A DNA stretch of 64,000 nucleotides from Rhododendron vialii (taxonomy: Eukaryota > Streptophyta > Magnoliopsida > Ericales > Ericaceae), in assembly GCF_030253575.1 (NCBI RefSeq), contig NC_080562.1:31885852-31949851 (forward strand), written 5' to 3'. Positions 56,500-64,000 of this stretch are shown one piece after another; the stretch's first letter is position 1, and each line of letters begins with the position of its first letter. The notes under the pieces are model-generated. The model saw only the letters and a program-made list of their open reading frames with translations, did not search any database and was not told where the DNA came from. The position numbers were made by a program, and so were the translations under genes.

Positions 56500-57711
56500 A
56501 CAATCTCACCCTTTTATTTCGGCAATTAACGGTTGAGATATGTTTTTGATCTTTGACCGATTATAAATATCTTCTGCCGTTAATAATTTGTCTTTAATTT
56601 GAATCGTCAAAAATACTTTTGGACGGCTGAAATTGACCTCCGTAATTTTTATTTATTGAAGCTCCGTAAATAAAGATTTTACACCCACAAATTTTGTACT
56701 TTGACTTTTCAGTGGGACTGAATGACACTTCAAAAGGTTATAAGGTAAGTTTTGGATCGAGGCGGGGATCCCTGATCTACGTTAGGGGCAGAGGTGGTTC
56801 CCCATTCGGGGAAAGGGTCTAGGACGGCGGGTGATATGAAGTTCGGGGATTGGAGGCGGGAATGGTCAAATTCGTCCTCAATTCATCCCGTTGTCATTTT
56901 TATCAAGTAGGCATGAGAAAACAATTAATAAGTGATTATTCTCCATTAATTAGATTGCATGTTAAAGTTCCACAGAAGCCAAATAGTTTGATTAAACCTT
57001 GGGGCCACTGCTCAGTTGTTAACTTTAGAGTTTTGGAATCAGTTGAGGTATGTACAAATTAGCTCGGACATCCCGTTAACCAAAAATAAATAAATAAATA
57101 TACGAGGAGAACAGTAAGGAAGGCACATTATCGTTAATTTGAGAATCCAAAACTAATTAATGATGAGAAAAATAGAACTTTCCCGAGTAAACTTGCATGG
57201 AAAGCTTGGCAAATATTCTGAAGAGATTAGCACTTTTACCCTTTCGATGTAGGCAGGCAATGTGAAGTACTCGACCAACATTGTCTAACCTGCATAAACT
57301 TTATAACAATGGCAAATCTTTTGAACCTGTAAATATAAGGCTATATACTTTGCACCAGAGCAACTGCAACAACAAATCCTTTCAGTACATGTAATCAACT
57401 TCTATAACTATTTCAATGTATGCAATCTGCTCACATAACTACCAACTGAATTCTCAACTTCCGAAACCTCAAATGAAAATCATTACAAGAGCCATTACTC
57501 TTTCCTGTGATAAATCATAACTTATTCTCTATGAGTACAACTAAACGGGCATGACATTCGTCCTTTCTTATACTAATTAAATAGACTCCATCACAAAACA
57601 CAAAGAGAAACACAAGCAGAACAAATATTAGTTCTTTCTTATTTTTGCTGGCTGCAGGATATCCATGATCGCTCAACATTGGCATGGTTGGCATTCATCC
57701 ACAGCCATTAC
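56500..57711. other. Intergenic DNA with a hAT-like fragment
   Basis: 56745-56910 is GC-rich (GAGGCGGGGATCCC, GGCGGGAATGGTCAAATTCG), similar in kind to the fragment at 27600. Otherwise A/T-rich with no supported gene. Confidence 0.4.
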
Positions 57712-57820
57712 GAGTTTTGGATGGATGCCCTTCCTCTCTGCTTCGATGCTAGCTCTTCTAGAGTTTTGGATGGATGCCCTCCCTCTTTGCTTTGATGCTC
57801 TTCTTGGACCCCTCTGAGGG
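57712..57820. repeat. Two copies of a 52-bp unit
   Basis: GAGTTTTGGATGGATGCCCT occurs at 57712 and 57764, each followed by a CTCT(C/T)TGCTT(C/T)GATGCT stretch. It lies in an otherwise unremarkable short minus-strand ORF. Confidence 0.7.
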
Positions 57821-57974
57821 CCTACAATTGTATTTTGCAAAAATATAAATTTCAAAATCTATTATACTAAAGTGGTATCAGTCGACAACATTTTACAGGG
57901 CTTGCAAAATAGTGCCCCCTCTAAGGACCACCAATTAGAAATTACACAATTCACTACAAGAAATTACAACATTC

Positions 57975-58380
57975 CCGACTAATAGTTTAGTCGGCAAAAG
58001 TCCCAAATTTAGTCAGCAAAAGTTTTTTCCGACTAAAAAATTTGGTCGGCACTTTAGTCGGGTAATTACGGTCGGCAAAGGTAATTACCGACTAAAAAAA
58101 TTTTAGTCGGCATATGTTAGGTTTTCCCGACTAATTATTTAGTCGGCAAATGTTTAGTAAATTCCCGACTAAATAATTAGTCGGAAAATATTTAATAAAT
58201 TACCGACTAATTATTTAGTCGGCAAATGTTTAGTAAATTCCCAACTAATTATTTAGTCGGAAAATATTTAATAAATTACCGACTAATTATTTAGTCGGAA
58301 AATGTTTAGTAAATTCCCGACTAATTATTTAGTCGGAAAATGTTTGGTAAATTCCCGACTAATTATTTAGTCGACAAATA
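57975..58380. repeat. CACTA left subterminal repeat array
   Basis: About seven units of roughly 41 bp, each holding the palindrome CCGACTAATTATTTAGTCGG, separated by (A/C)AAATGTTTAGTAAATT. In En/Spm, subterminal repeats bind the TNPA-type protein. The paired inverted layout here would suit dimer binding, but that is inference. Confidence 0.85.
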
Positions 58381-58439
58381 TAATATTACAAATTTTAAAA
58401 CTAATTCTAAAATTTGCTTAGCTTCTTTTTTTTTTTTAG

Positions 58440-60590
58440 TGATCCACAATAAATTAAATTGAACAACATCTATTCACCAATCTACTGTAATCAAGTTATG
58501 AAATTCAAGAAATTCATTCATAACTTCCATAAAATAAAGGGTGTTCACCAAATACTTAACAAACGGTATCCGAATTCGCAGAGTACAAAATAACGAAAAA
58601 TCCTATCACAAAAAGTGTACGTAGCATCAAACATATCATATCCAAGCCTTAGAGCGTAAAATAATACGAAAGTTCAACAGCGAAAAAACTAGATTACAGT
58701 AGAATCTACAACAAAAATCCAACTTCTTCATATATAGTCTTTAACGAGATGCCAGATACTCCAATATCTGTGGAAAGAACAAAACCCAATAATAAGACCC
58801 ATAATATTGATACAAACTTGAAAAGAGTGCTTCAAGAGAAAAAAAGAAACCTAACACCATGATATTGATACATGCACCATACAACAACATTTTTCTAGCA
58901 TGGGTATAAGAATGAAGAGAGAAGCAAATCTAAGCATCAGGAGTATGACAATGAAGGATCCACGTATAAAATCAGTGTCTGTTCCAGGTCCTATAAAATT
59001 TAAATGACAGGGTTATTTTCTATTAGAAAGACGAATTTTTAAAATGAATTTCCTTAATTAACAAAAAAAAAACACATTTTTATGAGAACGAAACTTAACT
59101 CTTTGCATATAAATATTTGGCTCAGATATTTGTTTCATCAGCACACAATGCACCACTTGGCTACAACTTATGTTGCCAAATGATGATTAACCCATTGATC
59201 GTCATAAGTTGTCCCGCCAAGACCAGTGTCTTGCCTTCAAAAATCTTATAGTATCATCATAGCCATTAAAAGGGTCGAGGATACAACTTATGCTCGAAAA
59301 AACACTCAAAACAAATTGCCATTTCATCATCATTGCCCCGAATACTGAGACCCTAAAAATAGGCACCAAAACTACCAAAACAGAGTTCAATATTGCCTAG
59401 AAAACAGATACTACAACTTAACTTGCCTAGAAATTAGTTTGCTTATGGTCAGAAAACAACCAACAAAACGAGCCAAAACATAGATCAATTCTGCCCAGAA
59501 AACAGCCAGCCATTTCATCATTGTTGCACTTAAACATGCCTTTTTTTACGAGAATCTGGGCAAAGTTCATGGGAGTTTCCCACATACTGTACTGAGGAAC
59601 ATCAAAACTCCTAGTTGCACATTTGTCAACATCTTTCAAACAATCCTGAAGTCATCTCTAAGCTATTCTTCTCTGCCACAAATTTACCCAGGGGATGGTG
59701 CCTATGGTATCGTAACTCCAAGGATAGTATCTCTCTGGTTGGAACTGCTTATCAGATACAGACGTACTTACGGGAAAAATCACGGACTTTATTCGGAGGG
59801 TTCTACTAGGTGTACTTGCCATTGATCAACAGAGAGCATCTAGCGGCACCATCCCAACTGGAAATTGGAAACAACTCTTCTAGAGAGAATTCATACATGG
59901 AAGATACGGATGGAGCATATTATGAGAGGATGCATCAAGGCTAAAGAACCAATCTGCCAAGGTAGCTAATTCTCCCATGCTAGTCTAAAGCAGTTGAACA
60001 GAACACATAAATTAAGAACCAAGGTGGCTATTTAGCCTATGTCTAACTAGAAAGCAGTGCAAAATGGTGGATGCATAGAGGTGTCACCATCATCAGGAGA
60101 TAGAATCCAGGAGGCTATCAACAAAGTTACGCAAAAAAGACATGACTTCTTTACCCATGAATTGGTAACAAGTAGAAAAGACATCAAGAAAACGTTAATT
60201 TCCAGCTTCAAGTTATGTTTTGTACTTGTAGCCCTTTGCTTAAAGCTGGTTCAATCACATTACGCGTACAGAAAATTGCACCAATAAATGAGTGCTGCTT
60301 CCATTCCAAAAAAAATGTCTGGTTGGCAAAACAAAAACTTAAAAATAATACAATGAGTCAAGAAAAATTCGAACTTTTTTCTGCTGATTACTACAAGTCA
60401 ATGAGTTCTTTTATTTATCAAAAGAAAGTTTGATTTTCCTTGACAAACACGTACTTTTTTAAGTTCTCTTTTGTAACTAAACAATGGGAGTATTTTTTTA
60501 TCGATGACATACAAAAGAATTGCTTTATCGATAATAAATGTCATACAACATATTATGAGTTTCTATTTTTTCCCGATTAAAAGGGCCAAC
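58440..60590. other. CACTA interior, left part
   Basis: A/T-rich with scattered short ORFs that show no conserved motif. No transposase similarity seen on either strand. Confidence 0.4.
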
Positions 60591-60596
60591 AGATAT

Positions 60597-60708
60597 TTAC
60601 CTTTGTTCCTCCTCGCATGTCTCCTTTGTCCCTCCTCACGTTGCTTTTGCTCTTCCTCCCGCCGACTCTTCTCCTCCTCCCGCTCCTCCTCGTGTCGCCT
60701 TTGTTAGA
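60597..60708 (-). pseudogene. Possible coiled-coil fragment of a CACTA-encoded protein
   Basis: In one minus-strand frame it reads QRRHEEEREEEKSRREEEQK then QREEGQRRHARRNK. Such Glu/Arg-rich helices occur near the C-terminus of TNP1/Ptta-type CACTA proteins. It has no start and is closed by stops. Low-complexity sequence alone is weak evidence. Confidence 0.3.
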
Positions 60709-61989
60709 GAACTGGTAAGTCATCCATTAGAGGCTATTTTATGTCAAGGCAAAGTCCAGTATAATTAGTCGAATTGCGGATAAGGTTGATCCAAACACTA
60801 AGTTATAAAAAAAATCAGCAAGATAGTATTTCTCTGTGACAAATAGCCAAAGCAACATGCAGCATTCTAAAATGTTTCTGAAATATTTCCTTTTCACAGT
60901 GGTTCCAAAATGTTTCTGAAATATTTCCTTTTTCTAGCTAACCGGAACAATATGCCGAAACAAAATTTTGATCAATTGTCATCATCTGTCGAAACTTTTA
61001 ACACTATTCCACCATAGGATTCATCTTATGAAATCGAGTAGCTAGGGAAAAGTTTACAGTTAGATCCTAAAATACCTTTTCCCTTTGGCTTCATTAATTT
61101 TTTTAGTAACAAAGGGCAGCCAACTTTGGCACCCCTTTTCTTGATGAGGACTTCATATAAACTGATGGAAATCGCCTCCCAATATGAAATCATATTTTTA
61201 AAGGAGTACGATAAACATTTCACAAGTTAACGACCTTAGCTACCGGTTACATGAAATTTTTTTATAAAGAAACCCAAATACAACCAATTGCGGATTCAGA
61301 CTTCTCTTACAAACCAGGACACGAACACAAATTTCTGTACCAAAAAATGAGAAGGCCAGCCAACTTTGGCACCCCATTTACCATAACAATATTACTAATG
61401 TTTACCATGACTCGTGTGTTGAATCAACTTGTATTGGTTTAAGAAAAGGAGCCAACAAATACTTCAAGCACAGAAAAAACCACGCATCTCGTCTTGAGAC
61501 ACATTGATTCAACAACAATAATGGACTCGTAACAATAATGGAATTCAAGTTCTAAGTTTCGGCCTTCCCGCTATATACATCTTAGCTCCGTCCGCGCCGA
61601 CGACTAGTGGGTTGCCTACACTGATTTTTAGAACAGGGGCCATATATAACAGTCATGAGCTTGATAATGGACATATACATATCACTGAGTAAAAGCCCTA
61701 ATCAAAAAGGAAAACAAGATGACATTATCACTGAGTAAAAGCCCTAATTTAGTAGCGCATACCCCTCACGATTTCAAGCAATCCTAGGGCTTAGATCCAC
61801 ATATAAAATCGAGAGAGAGAGATACCTCATAGAGTTGGAGGAGCGAGAGAGCGGCTCTACCACGGCTGGAGATGTAGAGTCGGAGGAGAGAGGGTGATTG
61901 GGTTGAGGAATTGAGCCACTGAGGATTTGTAAAACCCGATCGACTCGAAATTGTCGAAGAAGCCCTGTTCAGCAAGGCCTCGAGGAGTT

Positions 61990-62030
<41 letters not shown>

Positions 62031-62031
62031 C
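61990..62031. repeat. (GA)n-rich tract
   Basis: Two GA runs separated by AAAG, in a purine-rich area of the CACTA interior. Confidence 0.75.
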
Positions 62032-62349
62032 GCTTGATTCCGTAGGGGTGGAGGAGGAGAGTTAACGATTCAGAGGAAGGAGGCGGGAGGAGTTGAGAGA
62101 GGAACGAACCAAAAGAAAAGAAATTTCTGTTTCCTCATAAATAGAAAAGAAATTACCGACTAAGTAATTAGTCGGGGTTTACGAAAATGCCCCGCCATTA
62201 TTTTCCTGAAATTTTGAATTGGCGCAAAAAAAAATTCTTTTTCCCCGACTATTAGTCGACAATTGTTTTTGAGGATTTATGGGAAAATATTTAGTGGGCT
62301 CTAATTGCGCCACCATTGCATACAAACTCTGAACTTTATCACTATGAAT

Positions 62350-63330
62350 GTTTTTATAATACTCGATCTAAATCGTTAGAATTCCAAGTCTAACCAATTA
62401 TAGCATGGTCACCAAAATTGAAGATCATTCAATATAAGCAACCACATGATCGGAAGACTTTTACTATGTCCAAAAATATTAAGTCTTATATCACAAGTCT
62501 TATATCACACCAATGGAGCCCCACTTTAAGTCTTTTTGCGCGATCAGAACCATCCATCTTTAATCTATTATGGGTTAGATTATTCTTACCAAGATTAGAG
62601 TTGATCGATTTTCATTAGGCGATTGATGGAATGAAAACTACTATTTTTCTCATGAGTTCATGTCTCGATAAAGGGGTTTTCTAAACCTGATCAAGCCTCA
62701 AATTTACGAGAATGAATAATTCAACAAGTGCAAGAAAATCAACGATCTTGATCGTCAAGGTTGTCTCGCGATCTTGTGGCTACTATAATAACAAGTACAA
62801 CATAAGAATTAGTTAACTATCAAATACATCAAACATATATATAGTTAAGGTAATTGCCAAGTGATTTTTTATAATGATCGATCTGAATCGTTAGGATTTG
62901 ACGTCTTATTATAGCATTGTCACAAAATCGGAGATCATTTGGTATTGGCGACCACATTATCGAAAGACATTTAATGCGTTCGGAGACGTTTAAGTGTTAT
63001 AGTGAACTAACTGATCCCCGCCTGAGGTATTTTTTCATGATCGAAATCGTCTATCTTTGACGTAATACAAATTTAAACATTCGTACCAAGAATGAAGTTA
63101 ACCGCATATGGATAAACACTTAATTGGACAACAAAATTTTTTACATTTAAGAATTTCTATGCCAATAAAGGGGCTTCCTTGGCCTGATCGAGCCAAAAAT
63201 TTTCAAGAATCTTACGATTAAGAAGGGAAAAAAAATGAGCAGTTGTGATCGGAAAGGTTGCATCGTGATCATTGTTGTTGGAACAAATATTTCCTTTCTT
63301 TGAAATTTTTTAAAAATGGGAAAAAGTTGA
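62350..63330. repeat. Diverged tandem duplication of about 510 bp within the CACTA element
   Basis: TTTTTATAATACTCGATCTAA (62351) and TTTTTATAATGATCGATCTGA (62865) begin two units that share AATCGTTAG, TTATAGCAT, GGTCAC, GAAGATCATT and an AAAGGGG(T/C)TT block near their ends. Many substitutions separate them. Non-coding. Confidence 0.6.
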
Positions 63331-63339
63331 TATTCCATG

Positions 63340-64000
63340 ACTAAATTTATTAGTTGGGAAATGTATTTGATTTTTTAATTCGGATTATATGATATTACCC
63401 GACTAAAATATATTTGGTCGGAAAATGTAATTTCGTTTCTATTTTATTAAATTCGAAAAAACGATATTTACCGACTAAATTTATATTTAGTCTGCAAAAA
63501 AGCCATTACCGACAAAATTTAGTTTAGTCGGAATTTATTTTTTATTTTATTAAATTCGAAAAAATGATATTTACCGACAAAGTTTAAATTTAGTCGGCAA
63601 AAAAATCCATCACCGACAAAATTCAGTTTAGTCGGAATTAATTTTCTATTTTATTAATTCAAAAAATGATATTTACCGACTAAATTTAAATTTAATCAGC
63701 AAAAAAAGCCATTACCGACAAAATTTAGTTTAGTCGGAATTAATTTTTTATTTTATTAAATTCGAAAAAATTGATATTTCCCGACTAAATTGAAATTTAG
63801 TCGGCAAAAAAATAAATTACCGACTAAATTTAGTTTAGTCGGAATTATTTCTATCAATTGCCGACTAAAATTATGTTTTGGCCGACAAAAAATAATTTAG
63901 TCGGCAAATGTTTTATATTTTCCCGACTAAAAATTGTTTTGTTGGTGATTGGCTTATATTTTCTGACTAAATATTTTTTAGTCGGGAATTTTAGTCGGGA
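63340..64000. repeat. CACTA right subterminal repeat array (partial)
   Basis: Units of about 60-100 bp carry CCGACTAAATTTAAATTTAGTC-type inverted pairs separated by TTTTATTAAATTCGAAAAAA. The array continues to the window edge, so the terminal inverted repeat should be close beyond base 64000. Confidence 0.8.

Larger units (their letters stand above)
57952..64000. mobile_element. CACTA (En/Spm-type) transposon, right end outside the window
   Basis: It begins with CACTACAAGAAATTAC, the canonical CACTA terminus. Dense subterminal repeats (57975-58380 on the left, 62150-62260 and 63340-64000 on the right) consist of TTAGTCGG and its complement CCGACTAA. The matching TAGTG end is not reached. The 3.7-kb interior shows no TNP2-type transposase. 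Only a Glu/Arg-rich coiled-coil-like frame (60597-60708) and a GA-rich segment at 61800-62100 stand out. Probably non-autonomous or decayed. Confidence 0.85.

Noticed and set aside
61784-61975. A 63-codon Ser-rich ORF in the CACTA interior
   Set aside because: Low complexity, next to a GA-rich tract, with no similarity to transposase domains.

Overview
The window is nuclear DNA of a eudicot plant. It is AT-rich, has plant-type introns (72-base leucine-rich-repeat exons flanked by AG and GT), plant-only gene families (PLS-class PPR, wound-induced WIP/DUF3774 proteins, STRUBBELIG-family receptor, FAR1/FRS) and a dense load of plant transposons (LINE, TRIM, hAT, Stowaway, PIF/Harbinger-like MITEs, MULE, CACTA, foldback). 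No RNA gene, CRISPR array or bacterial-type operon is visible. The species cannot be named from the sequence.

Layout. 1-7000: an old CACTA-like repeat, then two partial copies of a STRUBBELIG-type receptor pseudogene separated by a 5'-truncated LINE. The LINE itself carries three later insertions (a GC-rich hAT-like element, a 575-bp element with a 5-bp duplication, and a TRIM). 8300-10480: the only long intact ORF, a PPR protein. 11790-14350: a UBP27-like deubiquitinase pseudogene. 15371-15646: the first of five WIP genes. 15.7-20.7 kb: intergenic DNA with an hAT element and a foldback element.

20.75-54.6 kb is built from duplicated segments. Segment A (about 20750-34265) and segment B (about 38410-47125) are direct copies. 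Each holds an unrecognised minus-strand pseudogene and one WIP gene. A was later split by a 7.6-kb Mutator-type element (23420-31026) that carries a ribosomal-protein S14 exon and a complete profilin exon 2. The intact target site is still present in B. Segments C (about 48620-49572) and D (about 53657-54587) are a second, smaller duplicated pair, each with a WIP gene. A FAR1-related pseudogene and a four-armed palindromic repeat lie between them. A long (about 400 bp per arm) inverted repeat follows D. 57952 to the window end is the left and central part of a CACTA transposon whose right terminus lies outside.

Gene content that looks functional is small: one PPR protein (organellar RNA processing by family) and five WIP genes, all on the minus strand with TATA boxes 78-131 bp upstream of the start codons. 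WIP proteins are known from Arabidopsis as wound- and low-oxygen-induced small proteins, so the striking biology here is local amplification of a stress-response small-protein family by segmental duplication amid heavy transposition. I found no convincing new enzymatic or defence system. The best candidates for new observations are the two-gene Pack-MULE with its empty-site control, the TRIM with an extra inverted terminus, the two large palindromic loci and the unidentified duplicated pseudogene.
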